This document shows, in pieces, positions 7,808 to 16,763 of a stretch of 64,000 bases of DNA. The stretch's first letter is position 1. Every line of letters begins with the position of its first letter. Source of the stretch: Acidobacteria bacterium 13_1_20CM_3_53_8 (GTDB lineage Bacteria; Acidobacteriota; Blastocatellia; Pyrinomonadales; Pyrinomonadaceae); the NCBI GenBank assembly GCA_001920415.1, contig MNJR01000028.1, positions 78,030 through 142,029 of the forward strand, read 5' to 3'. The translations under genes and the position numbers were made by a program. The notes beneath the pieces were generated by a model, which saw only the letters and a program-made list of their open reading frames with translations, was not told the origin of the DNA and made no database searches.

Positions 7808-8845
7808 TTATTTCTGTGCAGGAGTAGCCAGCGTGTCTATCAAATATCCTGCCGCGCGGCCAGTGGCGTAGCGCTCCCAAGGGCCAAAATACCAGGCGGG
7901 GTCAAGCCGCCGTGTATAGCTCAACCTCCAGATAACTTTCGTATGACTGGCATCAACCTGCGTCCAACTGACATACGCTTCTCTCCAGTCAAGCCAGTGA
8001 CTGACGTGGCTGCTGTCGGAAAGCGCACGGAAGCGCACGTGTCCCTGCTCTGCATCTACCACTTCCATCATCAAATCTCCGGGATGACCTTCGCCGCCTG
8101 CGAAATGTATCGTGCGCCTGTCGCCCGAATGCAAGCCTTCGCCCTCCGTACCAGCTGGTCTGGGGAAACCCATGCGCAAGTAGAGCGGCAAGGTCTTGTT
8201 GAACTCAGGCCGACGGCTCAGGGCTTCCTCGACTTCAACAGGCGTTGCCATAATGATGCGCTCTGCCGTGACTGTCTCCTCGCGTTGGAAAGAGAGCTTG
8301 TCATGCACGCCTTCAAAGCTTAGGAGCAGGAGTGGCACCAGCATAATTCCGAAAGTGCGACGGCTATAGCCGCCCTCTTCTTCACGTTTTCGCCTGTTGT
8401 AATCAAATATCAGCCCTACTATCAGGCCGACCAGATAGAAAATCGGCGCGGCCATGACGATGCAGATGAATCCTTCACCGAGCAGTGGCCCAGACATCAG
8501 TAGCGCAATGGTCATCCCCTTCATCACCATTCCTGTCGCGCTCTTGGCCTTTGGCGTGAGCGCGAGCGCAATGGCAAGGAGCGCCGGAAGACCTATGAAA
8601 AGAGCTGCGGTCTGTTCAAGATGCCCCATCACTAAAGAATGATACGCGATTGCCCCGACCGCTAATGCGAAGATGATTCCTACGAGCGCTAGCTGCGCCC
8701 TGCTCACTCTTCTACTCAAACGACTCTGCTCTATCTTCTCCGGCTCCTTTACAGCTTGCGCCGCTAAATCTGCTCCACAGCGCACGCAGGTGGTTACGTC
8801 GAGCGGATTGACCAAGCCGCAGTGCAGACATTTGCTCTGACTCAT
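7808..8845 (-). CDS. Zinc-ribbon membrane protein with C-terminal SRPBCC-like region
   Basis: The 345-residue protein starts at the ATG at 8845, which has a perfect ribosome site (aggaggagct). A longer in-frame start at 8932 lacks one. A zinc ribbon (CLHCG and CVRCG) occupies residues 5-28. Four to five transmembrane helices span about 50-185. The soluble C-terminal half (about 195-345) contains a Trp/Tyr-rich segment (HWLDWREAYVSWTQVD and RLDPAWYFGPWERY) like polyketide-cyclase/SRPBCC proteins that bind hydrophobic ligands. It is the first gene of a two-gene unit with the methyltransferase-DCC fusion, so a role in modifying or sensing a lipid or quinone is possible but unproven. Confidence 0.65.
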   Translation of the reverse strand: MSQSKCLHCGLVNPLDVTTCVRCGADLAAQAVKEPEKIEQSRLSRRVSRAQLALVGIIFALAVGAIAYHSLVMGHLEQTAALFIGLPALLAIALALTPKAKSATGMVMKGMTIALLMSGPLLGEGFICIVMAAPIFYLVGLIVGLIFDYNRRKREEEGGYSRRTFGIMLVPLLLLSFEGVHDKLSFQREETVTAERIIMATPVEVEEALSRRPEFNKTLPLYLRMGFPRPAGTEGEGLHSGDRRTIHFAGGEGHPGDLMMEVVDAEQGHVRFRALSDSSHVSHWLDWREAYVSWTQVDASHTKVIWRLSYTRRLDPAWYFGPWERYATGRAAGYLIDTLATPAQK

Positions 8846-9071
8846 AAGCTCCTCCTGTTTGAGTGTGCCATAAGCTCTACGGGAATTTAGTCGCCGGTCA
8901 GACGACCTTGCGGCGCTCATCACAAACGCCATGCCGAAGGGAGAATTTTATGAATACGCTGCTCTTCTGAACAATTACTTGCAGTGTGAAAGGCAGGCTG
9001 CAAGAAGATGGTCTAGATTCTGGCGAAATGCGAAACTGGCGATCAGGATAAATGCCGAATCGAGAGCGCCT
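8846..9071. other. Spacer between spoVR and zinc-ribbon gene
   Basis: The 226-bp gap follows the spoVR stop on the minus strand. No hairpin with a T-run and no gene was recognised. The promoter for the gene at 8845 should be here. Confidence 0.4.
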
Positions 9072-10478
9072 TTAATCTTCCTCATGCTCCTCGCCGTCGT
9101 AGTGCATCACGGTCTGCTCCTCATCAACGATGGTTTCCAGATGCACTGGGCGTCCCCACAAGGTGTAAACGTGTTCGAGCGCCTTGCGTGCGTAGCGCTG
9201 GTCAAGCTCCGCGCCCTCGAATGAGTGCTTGAGGTAAAGCTCGCGGTTGCCGTTGTAGTCGCCATCGGCGACCTCTATGAAGGGGAAGCCGAAGTTTGTC
9301 ATGTTCGAGACGAGTCGGTCGCGCACGCGCTCCCAGCGCTTTTCAGTTATAGTCCATTCCTCCTCGTCAACCAACTCGTACACGAACAGGTCAAGTTCTT
9401 CACACAACTCTTCCGTCAAATAGTTGCGCAGGAACGAAACGTCCGATTCAAGCTCGCGCACCTCGAAAATCTTCTCGCGCCCCTCGCCGCCTGACCGTCC
9501 GAATTTTTCCCGCTCTTCTGCGGTCGGATTGTCCCAGCGCTTTTCTATGTCCTCGAAAATTTTGTAGCCCAGATAATAAGGATTCAACTGCCCTTTCTGC
9601 GGCGAGACGACGCCCGCGTGAAGCTCTGCGAACTCTATGTGCTCTTTGGCCGGTAGGTCTAATTCACGCATGATGCGCGAATGCCAGATGCTTGCCCATC
9701 CTTCATTTAGTGCCTTGGTCTGCATCTGCGGCACGAAGTATTCCATCTCTTCGTGAACCATAGCCATAGCGTCGCGTTGCCAGTCTTTCAATGAGGGCGA
9801 GTTGCGCATGATGTAATAGACCAAATCCTTTTCCGGCAGTCGCTCGCCACGGGGACGCTCTTCATCCGTCTGCTCTTCTTCCTCTTCCTTCATGCCCATA
9901 TTCCAGAGGTCGTCGTACCGTCCAATCTTTTTCGCAGGCTTACGTTTCTCCGGCACATTCAAATCCTCGCGCTTGATGAAAAAGTTCGGATCAATGTGCT
10001 CTTCAATGGCAAGCACCGCGTCAAGAAATTTTTCGACCGTCTTGCGCCCGTACCTGAATTCATACTCTGTCATGCGCTGTGCGTGTGTGGAGACGCTATC
10101 AACCATTCGGCGATTTGTTTTTGAGAAGTAAACGTTGTTCTTAAAGAAATCCACGTGACCAAGAACATGCGCCATAACCATCTTGTTCTGCACGGGGCTG
10201 TTGGTTTCGAGCAAGAATCCGTAAGAAGGATTCGTGTTGATTACAACCTCATAGATTTTCGATAGCCCGAAGTCGTACATGGTCTTCATGCGGTGATAAG
10301 CCTTGCCGAAAGTCCAATGCGAGTAGCGACCGGGCAGAGCATACGAGCCTACCTCGTACATAACGGTCGCGGGCACAATCTCGAATCGCGTCGGAAACGG
10401 GTCAAGCCCGAACTTACGCGCCACCTCCCAAATCTGTTCGAGAGCCTTTTCCAGTTCTTTAATTTCCCGGTCTTCCAT
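9072..10478 (-). CDS. SpoVR-family protein (YcgB-like)
   Basis: The 468-residue cytosolic protein belongs to the SpoVR/YcgB family, which is genetically linked to PrkA and YeaH across bacteria and to spore cortex formation in Bacillus. Its biochemical activity is unknown. Family landmarks visible are the [15 protein letters not shown] stretch near residue 45, [16 protein letters not shown] near residue 83, [12 protein letters not shown] near residue 108, NEGWASIWH near residue 260, and [17 protein letters not shown] near residue 300. It is the last gene of the six-gene minus-strand stress unit that starts at prkA, 12 bp after the coiled-coil gene. Confidence 0.93.
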   Translation of the reverse strand: MEDREIKELEKALEQIWEVARKFGLDPFPTRFEIVPATVMYEVGSYALPGRYSHWTFGKAYHRMKTMYDFGLSKIYEVVINTNPSYGFLLETNSPVQNKMVMAHVLGHVDFFKNNVYFSKTNRRMVDSVSTHAQRMTEYEFRYGRKTVEKFLDAVLAIEEHIDPNFFIKREDLNVPEKRKPAKKIGRYDDLWNMGMKEEEEEQTDEERPRGERLPEKDLVYYIMRNSPSLKDWQRDAMAMVHEEMEYFVPQMQTKALNEGWASIWHSRIMRELDLPAKEHIEFAELHAGVVSPQKGQLNPYYLGYKIFEDIEKRWDNPTAEEREKFGRSGGEGREKIFEVRELESDVSFLRNYLTEELCEELDLFVYELVDEEEWTITEKRWERVRDRLVSNMTNFGFPFIEVADGDYNGNRELYLKHSFEGAELDQRYARKALEHVYTLWGRPVHLETIVDEEQTVMHYDGEEHEED

Positions 10479-10490
10479 AATTAAATTTAA

Positions 10491-10838
10491 TCAGAAACCA
10501 TTGGAGCTACGTTTTTTACGGCGCTCCTCCTGGATTGATTTTATTAACGCATCAAGCTTTCGCCCTGTACGCTCTTGCGACTCCGCGAGCGCCGCAAGTT
10601 TTTCATCAAGCGAAGCAAAACTTTTTTCAGTCTTCTCTGTCGCAGCAGCAGATATGCCTTCTGTAGTAATTTCGAGTCGTGCCACCACACTTTCAATGCG
10701 CGTCAAAGATTCATCAGATACCCTCATGCGAGCTTCGGCTTCAGCATGGCGCTCTTTAAGCTTTTGCATATCGGCGCGAAACTTCGCTCCTTGCTTAACA
10801 ATAAACTCCATCTTCTTTCTCATCTCTTCGTCGGTCAT
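10491..10838 (-). CDS. Coiled-coil protein inside the PrkA operon
   Basis: The 115-residue protein is almost entirely a predicted coiled coil, highly charged, with heptad-like spacing of Leu, Ile and Val from residue 20 to 105 and a basic C-terminus (EERRKKRSS). Its opening (MTDEEMRKKMEFIVKQ) is related to the frameshifted gene at 3612, so the two are paralogues. It sits 4 bp after the small membrane protein and 12 bp before spoVR, which makes co-transcription likely. No enzymatic motif is present. A scaffolding role is inference. Confidence 0.65.
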   Translation of the reverse strand: MTDEEMRKKMEFIVKQGAKFRADMQKLKERHAEAEARMRVSDESLTRIESVVARLEITTEGISAAATEKTEKSFASLDEKLAALAESQERTGRKLDALIKSIQEERRKKRSSNGF

Positions 10839-10842
10839 ACAA

Positions 10843-11124
10843 TCATTTCCTATTCTTCGACTTCTTTAATTTCATAGCGACAAGTATAGAAGGAACGATG
10901 ACAAACATAACTAGAGCTACCAAAAAGGGGCAGAGTTCAGAGTGGCATCCGTGGCAATCTCCGCTAACTTTCGCAGTCATTACAGGACACAAGGGAACTG
11001 CCACAAACAGAAATATTATTCCTGCCATAATAAATCCGCCGACGATAAGCGCCGGTGAAAATAGTATCGCCAACACAGCCATCGGGATGGCGATTAACTT
11101 TCTGACAGGCATATCAGCACTCAT
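10843..11124 (-). CDS. Small Cys-rich two-helix membrane protein
   Basis: The 93-residue protein has two long hydrophobic helices (about residues 12-42 and 65-85). A loop between them contains CPVM, CHGCH and LCPF, four Cys and two His that could bind metal or form disulfides on one side of the membrane. A basic tail (KLKKSKNRK) places the C-terminus in the cytosol. It lies between yeaH and the coiled-coil gene on the same strand with tight spacing, so it appears to be an accessory member of the stress unit. The family is not recognised. Confidence 0.6.
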   Translation of the reverse strand: MSADMPVRKLIAIPMAVLAILFSPALIVGGFIMAGIIFLFVAVPLCPVMTAKVSGDCHGCHSELCPFLVALVMFVIVPSILVAMKLKKSKNRK

Positions 11125-11165
11125 TCAGCTTGCGTTACCCTAAAACGGACGAATTCAAGATATTG

Positions 11166-12329
11166 CTACGGAGTTTCAATATTGCGTCTTCCGAAAAATT
11201 CTTTGAGCGCAGGATAAACGTCCTCTTTATCATCAATCCTCACGCCAACAAATCGCTCCTTATTCTTAAGCCGGTCGGTGAAGATTGAAAGAAGCGCACC
11301 CGAAGAGCGACGGTAGCTGCTTGCTCCCTCCTCGCCAATCTCGCCGTAACCGAAGAGGTTGCACGTTTCAATCATCTGATCCGCCAGCCTAACGGCCTCT
11401 TCGTTATCCGAGTAGTAGTTGTCGCCGTCCGAAAAATGAAACGGATAGATGTTCCAATCACGCGGGTTGTAGCGCTGCCCGATTATGTCCAGAGCAAGCT
11501 GGTAAGCGGAAGAGACAACTGTTCCACCGGATTCGCCCTGTGTGAAGAACTGCTCTTCCGAGACTTCGCGCGCCTCCGTGTGATGCGATATGAAAACTAT
11601 ATCAACGTTGTCGTACTTCGTGCGCAGGAAGCGAACCATCCAGAAGTAGAACGAGCGCGCTATATATTTTTTGAATTCTCCCATGCTCCCGCTGACGTCC
11701 ATCATGCTTATGACTACAGCGTTCGATTCGTAGCGCAGACTCTCTTCCCACGTCTTAAACCGTAAATCCTCCTTCTTTATGTTGCCTATGCGCGCCCTGC
11801 CCTCAACGCGCGCGTTGCGCTTGATGTTTTCCAGAATCATGCGCCGCTTGTCCAGGTTCGCCATCACGCCCGTGCGGCGAATCTCATTAAAGCGCGTAGT
11901 CTTTGACTGCACAGCCTTCTTCGCCTTCTCTTCAAGAAATGGAAGCTGCAAGTCTTCAAAAATGAGCGCGGCAATCTCGTCAATGTTAATCTCTGCCTCG
12001 TAGTATTCGCCCCCGCCTTCGTTCCCGGCCTGCTGCCCGCCCTGCCCCTGTCCCGGCTGACTTTCTCTGGCAATCACGTCGCCCACGCGAGTCTTGCCGT
12101 CGCCCTGTCCCACATGCTTACGCTTGCGATAGTCGAAGCGAAACTTGTACTCATCAAGCGAGCGAATAGGAACTTTCACCGTGCGCTTGCCGTCCGAAAG
12201 TATGATTGCCTCGTTCGACACAATCGAGCCTAGATTCTTCTTAATCGCCTCCTTGACACGCTCTTTATGACGCTCCTGGTCAATCACGCCCTTGCGCTGC
12301 AATGACCAGTCGTTGCGCTGAATACTCAT
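11166..12329 (-). CDS. yeaH: YeaH-family (DUF444) protein with von Willebrand A-like fold
   Basis: The 387-residue cytosolic protein is the DUF444/YeaH partner of PrkA. The N-terminal half is basic and includes a flexible Gly/Gln-rich segment (about residues 93-110). The C-terminal half has a metal-site motif, MMDVSGSMGEF (about residues 210-220), matching the DxSxS MIDAS of von Willebrand A domains, then the GGT and HFSDGDNY stretches. It is known to be co-expressed with the PrkA kinase in starvation and nitrogen stress in E. coli; the molecular role is not settled. It is separated from the hydrolase by an iterated-word inverted repeat. Confidence 0.93.
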   Translation of the reverse strand: MSIQRNDWSLQRKGVIDQERHKERVKEAIKKNLGSIVSNEAIILSDGKRTVKVPIRSLDEYKFRFDYRKRKHVGQGDGKTRVGDVIARESQPGQGQGGQQAGNEGGGEYYEAEINIDEIAALIFEDLQLPFLEEKAKKAVQSKTTRFNEIRRTGVMANLDKRRMILENIKRNARVEGRARIGNIKKEDLRFKTWEESLRYESNAVVISMMDVSGSMGEFKKYIARSFYFWMVRFLRTKYDNVDIVFISHHTEAREVSEEQFFTQGESGGTVVSSAYQLALDIIGQRYNPRDWNIYPFHFSDGDNYYSDNEEAVRLADQMIETCNLFGYGEIGEEGASSYRRSSGALLSIFTDRLKNKERFVGVRIDDKEDVYPALKEFFGRRNIETP

Positions 12330-12345
12330 AAGTAAAACCCCATAG

Positions 12346-12412
12346 AACAGTTTTCAGTTTTTAGTTTTCAGAAGAGGAGCGAAAAGCTTTTAACTGAAAA
12401 CTGAAAACTGTT
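12346..12412. repeat. Iterated-word inverted repeat (actgaaa type)
   Basis: The left arm 12346-12366 pairs with 12392-12412 with one mismatch in 21. Both arms iterate the words cagtttt and aactgaa. The element fills the 88-bp gap between yeaH and the alpha/beta hydrolase and ends 5 bp from the hydrolase stop codon. Confidence 0.88.
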
Positions 12413-12417
12413 CCTTA

Positions 12418-13467
12418 TCACTGCCTTTCCGTTGTGACCGCCGCGACCAGTGCAGAGTCTGGCGCGACCTCTATCTGTTTGCCGCTTACTCGGTCGGAGC
12501 AGAAATTTAAGAGCACTTCTGTGAATTCCTGTGGGAACTCTTCTTGCGGCACGTGGCCGCAGTTGCGAAAGACTATCAGGCGCGAGTTCGGAATCATTCG
12601 ATGAAGTTTTCGGGCGTTTTCGAGCGGGATGTCAATGTCGTCCTCGCCCCAGACTAATAGCGTCGGCTGCTCGATTTTGTGCGCTTCGCTTTCAACGCGA
12701 GCGGCGTCCCAGCGGCGCAAAGTTAGAAGAGCCGCGCGCTGCGCAGAAGCCGTGCGCATGATGCGATAGCGCGACTCGAAGCGGCTGTCGTCATAGGGAA
12801 GTTGCTGTCGAGCATAAAATTTCCGCGCGCGGCGCTTGATAATCCACCTGGAGCTTAATATTAAGGGCGTAGCCAGTTCACCAATCACAGGCGACGCGCC
12901 CAGACGTGCCAGAAACTGCTTCTTCGGCTCGTTGTTAGTAACGGCATCAACCAAGACAAGTCTCTCAACTCTATCTGGAAAATCGAGCGCGCAAAAATCT
13001 GCGACCGCGCCGCCGTAAGAACTACCTACAAGTGTCGCGCGATCAATCTGTAATTCGTCCATAAGACGTATGACGTTGCGAGCCTGCCACTCGATTGTGT
13101 ACTCGGCGTCATGTGGCTTTTCGGAAAAGCCGAACCCTATCAAATCCGGCGCGACAACATGAAAGCCCGCATCAGCCAGAGGCAATATGACATTGGCCCA
13201 TACTACGTTCGACGCGCCGAACCCGTGTATGAGCATGAGCGTACGCGCCCCTTTGTCTCCGGCCTCCTGATAATGCACACGCGCGCCATCAACTTCTATG
13301 AAGCGAGAAAGCTCTGCGTTCTCCAATCCATCTCTGTGCTCTTCAAACGCTGCGTCGCGCGGTCGCATCAAAATCTTCGCAGCAATGGCCGCGCCCGTCA
13401 GTCCAGAAGCACCTGCAATCCAGTATCGTTTCTTCATACTTCTTTTCATTGAAAACAATGCCCGCAC
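12418..13467 (-). CDS. Alpha/beta-fold hydrolase
   Basis: The frame of 349 residues has all hallmarks of an alpha/beta hydrolase: oxyanion-loop HGFGASNVVW (residues 81-90), nucleophile elbow GSSYGG with Ser150, an acid in WGEDDIDIP and catalytic His in NCGHVPQEE. The fold is closest to epoxide-hydrolase or meta-cleavage hydrolase types (PDLIGFGFSEKP). An N-terminal hydrophobic segment (about residues 15-32) may anchor it in the membrane. The GTG at 13467 is the longest start; ATGs at 13449 and 13437 are equally plausible and no start has a clear ribosome site. It lies between prkA and yeaH, an unusual place for such a gene. The substrate is unknown. Confidence 0.88.
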   Translation of the reverse strand: MRALFSMKRSMKKRYWIAGASGLTGAAIAAKILMRPRDAAFEEHRDGLENAELSRFIEVDGARVHYQEAGDKGARTLMLIHGFGASNVVWANVILPLADAGFHVVAPDLIGFGFSEKPHDAEYTIEWQARNVIRLMDELQIDRATLVGSSYGGAVADFCALDFPDRVERLVLVDAVTNNEPKKQFLARLGASPVIGELATPLILSSRWIIKRRARKFYARQQLPYDDSRFESRYRIMRTASAQRAALLTLRRWDAARVESEAHKIEQPTLLVWGEDDIDIPLENARKLHRMIPNSRLIVFRNCGHVPQEEFPQEFTEVLLNFCSDRVSGKQIEVAPDSALVAAVTTERQ

Positions 13468-13528
13468 CTTTCAGATGAAAAGCGCGGGCGCTCGGCTGTT
13501 CTCAGTCTCCTTGCTTTCTTCGACTCGT

Positions 13529-13548
13529 CTAGCGCCGCCCGCCGCTAG
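13529..13548. repeat. Small palindrome at the prkA stop codon
   Basis: The sequence ctagcg at 13529-13534 pairs with cgctag at 13543-13548 across an 8-nt GC-only loop and overlaps the prkA stop codon. It uses the same GCTAGCG-type core seen in the larger palindromes near 46.5 and 61.2 kb. Confidence 0.5.
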
Positions 13549-16500
13549 CGCGAGAGCAGCGTGCCAACGTATGTCAGAAGCTCGTTGGCGCAGACAGGGC
13601 AATACCCGTGCTCTTTCACCAGACGGTCAACCACATCGTTGATACGGCGAGTCTGGTCAGGGTCGGGCGTCTTCGATGAAGTCGTTATCTTCACCACGTC
13701 CTTCAAGTCCGCGAAAATCTTCTTCTCAATCGCCTCTTTCAGCCGCTCGTGCGAGTTGTATTCGAACGCTCTTCCTTTACGAGCATAAGAAGAGATGCGA
13801 ATTAGAATCTCTTGACGGAAAGTGTTCTTAGCGTTTTCAGAGACTCCAATCTGCTCTTCTATGGAACGCATCAGTTGCTCGTCCGGGTCTATCTCCTCTT
13901 CCGTGATAGGGTCTTTGATACGCTCCTTGTTGCAGTAAGCTTCTACGTTGTCCAGATAGTTATTGCACATGGTACGCGCCATCTCCTCGAATGAGTAGAC
14001 GAATGCGCGCTGGACTTCCACCTTGGCGATCTCGTCAAACTCTTTGCGCGCAGCCGAAATCAGATTCAAGTAGCGGTCGCGCTGGTCGTGGCTGATGCCT
14101 GTGTGCTGCTCGAAACCGTCTTTGATTGCGCGCAGAGCGTCAATCGGATTGATGCAGGTGATGCCGTCGCGCACCAGAGCACCTGAAAGGCGGTTGATGA
14201 TGTAGCGCGGGCTGATTCCATCCATCCCTTCGCGCATAGCTATATCAACGTTCGCTCGCTTCGGCTCTTCCAATCGAGTCATCACGGCGAACATTGCCGC
14301 CACTCTTAAAGTGTTCGGCGCTATGTGAACGCTGCGCAAAGCTTCCGATTGTTTCAAGAGCTTGTCGTAGATTCTCTCTTCCTGCGAAACGCGCAGATTG
14401 TAGGGGACGCGAACCAGTATGATGCGGTCTTGCAGCGCTTCCGATTTACGATTGCCAGCGAAAGAGATGTATTCATTCTCATTCGAGTGCGAGACGATCA
14501 CCTCGTCCGCGTAGATCATTGCGAACCGCCCCGTCTTGATGTTCTGCTCCTGAGAAAGTGTGAGAAGCGAGTAGAGAAACTTCTCGTCGCAGTTGTGATT
14601 GACGAAACCATTGCCGACATAGGTATGCCCTTCAGGAACACAGAAATCCCAGAGGTCGTCGAAACCGTTCGAGATTTCTGCTACCTCGTCATAGAAGAAG
14701 CGCCTGTCCATCGCCTCCCGCAACACGTCCGGCACGGCGATAAACGAACTCGCGGCGTGGACGACCGTCTGCGCCGAAGTGTAAGACGGAGCGGCGACGC
14801 CGCGCGCAAAGCGCCAGAGTTGTTCATAAGAAGCGTCGCCAATCATCTGCCGCACGCCAGCGCGTTCGCGGTAAGGCGTCGCGCTTTCTGCCATCGCAGC
14901 GCCAGCCGCGAGTTGCAGATCGCGTCGCACGCTCAACCAATGCTTTTCAAGATTAGGCAACACATCGCGATGATTCGTGCGTTGCTTGCACCCCAGACGC
15001 TCGGCAGCTTCGCGCTTGCGCCTGAGACCGAAACCGATTTCGCGGTTGAAGATTTCAACGTTCTCGCTGTCTATCTGAACTTGATAGTAAGAGCGTTGGT
15101 ACTTCTCGTTGAAAACAGGCTGCCGCTTCGAGATGATGCCGTAGTTGAGTAGAATCACCTGCAACTGTTCCGCCAGCTTTTCCGAAGCTGTCGTGCATGA
15201 GACATACGATGTCACAGTGCCGTCGCCGTCAAAGTAGGCGCGTAGGAATGCCGAGATAATCTCCTTCGGCGAGCGGCGAATGATCTGCGGAATGTGCTTT
15301 TCGTGAGCGCGCCGTCCGGTCAAGCCGAAGTTATGGAACAACTCGGCTAAAACAGAACTGTTCAAATGCCAACGACAACGCCCGCCATCACCTAATTTCA
15401 TCCCAAGCGAGGACACAATTTGCTGTAAATCCTTTATGACTTCGGCATCTTGATTAGCAATTCCAATGGTTCTATCAATGCCATTTTTGTCTTTTGCAAA
15501 CCAACCTTCAGCCACAAAATAGCCAAGCAGCCGGGCAAACTCTTCTGTCATCCGCTCCGGTAGATTAATCTCAACCCGACCTTTTCGCGCTGGCAAATAG
15601 CTTTCAAGTTTTGGCGCTTCATCCACGCCAAAGTAGCCTTGCCGGTTGATACAAACGCGATCAGCAGGCTTGATGCTCTTTAATTGCCGCCACGTAAACT
15701 CTCCATCGGAAGCCAGGACGAGGATGCGATGATCCGGTGAGCCTTCAACCACATATCCCTTGCGAGTGCGAACGCGCACGGTCTTCCCCTTGCCGTTATA
15801 AATAACGTGCGAAGTGCGCCGGACTCCATCACGTGTTTGCAGGCTGATCTCAAACGGGAAATCCTGATGATGCTCAGGGCGCGGTGGAGCGAGTTCACCG
15901 ATTTGCAACAACCCACGCTCGGTTGGGACATAAGTTGTTGGCCGGACACACTTGAGCATTTCTATAAATTCCATCAGCCCACGATTGGCTATGTTCAATT
16001 CGCCGTCGAAGCGATAGGCGCGCGGGTCTGATTCCACGCCGACCTCGCCAATGGTCGAGAGATCAATCGAACCTGTTAGTTCAGTAATGTCTTGTGATTT
16101 TGGATCTGAAGGAGAGAATGTGCCTATGCCTATGCGCTCTTTTTCAGAGAAGACGACGCGCTCGACGCGCATGTCTTCGTGACGCCCCTGATACTCGTGC
16201 TCAAGCGCGTAGCGGCATTGCGGGCAGAGGTCGCCTTCTATGTAGATGCCGTAGTGCTTCTCTATCTCCGAACGAAGCTCATGCGGAATCAGGTGCAGCG
16301 GCTCCTCGTGCATGGGGCAGCTCTTGATTGAATAGACCGCGCCCTCGTCGCGGCGCGTCCAATTCTCCATGCCGCGTTTGAGCATCGTCACGATTGTGGA
16401 TTTTCCGCCGCCGACAGGCCCCATCAGAAGAAGTATGCGCTTGCGAACTTCCAAGCGTTGCGCTGCCGATTTGAAATATTCGACGATGCGCGCAATCGGC

Positions 16501-16763
16501 TCTTCGATTCCGAACAACTCGGAAGCGAAGAAGTTGTAGCGCGCAACTTCATCGCGCGTGCCCTCGTTCAATTTCTCAATGCCCGCAGCGTGAATCATGT
16601 CATTCATGCGTGCGTGCGAGAGTTGGGCGATGCGCGGATTCTGCGCGACCAACTCGAAGTAATCGCGGAAAGTGCCCTCCCAGCGCAGCGCTTCCCGTTC
16701 GCGGCGAAGTGATTCCAGCCGCTCGCTTATGTTGAATTTATTGCTGCCATCCTGCTCTTGCAT
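13545..16763 (-). CDS. prkA: PrkA serine protein kinase (AAA+) interrupted by an intein
   Basis: The 1072-residue precursor, from the ATG at 16763, encodes the AAA+ kinase PrkA/YeaG. Numbered from that ATG, the Walker A motif GPVGGGKS is at 115-122. The N-extein ends GLMEFIEMLK at residue 271, an intein occupies 272-724, and the C-extein resumes CDEKFLYSLL at 725. Removing 453 residues leaves 619, close to known PrkA lengths (about 630-645). PrkA phosphorylates proteins in starvation and sporulation and works with YeaH and SpoVR, whose genes follow downstream. A GTG at 16820 would add 19 non-homologous residues and was not chosen. An upstream hairpin lies at 16917-16959. Confidence 0.95.
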   Translation of the reverse strand: MQEQDGSNKFNISERLESLRREREALRWEGTFRDYFELVAQNPRIAQLSHARMNDMIHAAGIEKLNEGTRDEVARYNFFASELFGIEEPIARIVEYFKSAAQRLEVRKRILLLMGPVGGGKSTIVTMLKRGMENWTRRDEGAVYSIKSCPMHEEPLHLIPHELRSEIEKHYGIYIEGDLCPQCRYALEHEYQGRHEDMRVERVVFSEKERIGIGTFSPSDPKSQDITELTGSIDLSTIGEVGVESDPRAYRFDGELNIANRGLMEFIEMLKCVRPTTYVPTERGLLQIGELAPPRPEHHQDFPFEISLQTRDGVRRTSHVIYNGKGKTVRVRTRKGYVVEGSPDHRILVLASDGEFTWRQLKSIKPADRVCINRQGYFGVDEAPKLESYLPARKGRVEINLPERMTEEFARLLGYFVAEGWFAKDKNGIDRTIGIANQDAEVIKDLQQIVSSLGMKLGDGGRCRWHLNSSVLAELFHNFGLTGRRAHEKHIPQIIRRSPKEIISAFLRAYFDGDGTVTSYVSCTTASEKLAEQLQVILLNYGIISKRQPVFNEKYQRSYYQVQIDSENVEIFNREIGFGLRRKREAAERLGCKQRTNHRDVLPNLEKHWLSVRRDLQLAAGAAMAESATPYRERAGVRQMIGDASYEQLWRFARGVAAPSYTSAQTVVHAASSFIAVPDVLREAMDRRFFYDEVAEISNGFDDLWDFCVPEGHTYVGNGFVNHNCDEKFLYSLLTLSQEQNIKTGRFAMIYADEVIVSHSNENEYISFAGNRKSEALQDRIILVRVPYNLRVSQEERIYDKLLKQSEALRSVHIAPNTLRVAAMFAVMTRLEEPKRANVDIAMREGMDGISPRYIINRLSGALVRDGITCINPIDALRAIKDGFEQHTGISHDQRDRYLNLISAARKEFDEIAKVEVQRAFVYSFEEMARTMCNNYLDNVEAYCNKERIKDPITEEEIDPDEQLMRSIEEQIGVSENAKNTFRQEILIRISSYARKGRAFEYNSHERLKEAIEKKIFADLKDVVKITTSSKTPDPDQTRRINDVVDRLVKEHGYCPVCANELLTYVGTLLSR
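14592..15950 (-). mobile_element. Intein with LAGLIDADG homing endonuclease inside prkA
   Basis: The element is in frame and 453 codons long. Splicing residues are canonical for a class 1 intein: Cys1 at the first codon (CVRPTTYV), block B His in EGSPDHRIL, C-terminal His-Asn (GFVNHN) and Cys as the first extein residue. The central endonuclease has two dodecapeptide motifs, LLGYFVAEG and LRAYFDGDG, both with their catalytic acidic residue, so cleavage activity is probably retained. The insertion point is a highly conserved stretch of PrkA, as expected for homing. The boundaries rest on comparison with remembered intein-free PrkA sequences (EMLK then CDEKFL). Confidence 0.95.

Noticed and set aside
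12346..12412. CRISPR-like reading of the iterated words in the repeat arms
   Set aside because: There are no unique spacers of constant length, the words drift, and the arms are arranged as inverted repeats; no cas genes are present.
14325..15152. 275-codon plus-strand open frame opposite prkA
   Set aside because: It lies antisense to the PrkA extein and intein, whose protein motifs are unmistakable, and shows no family features of its own.
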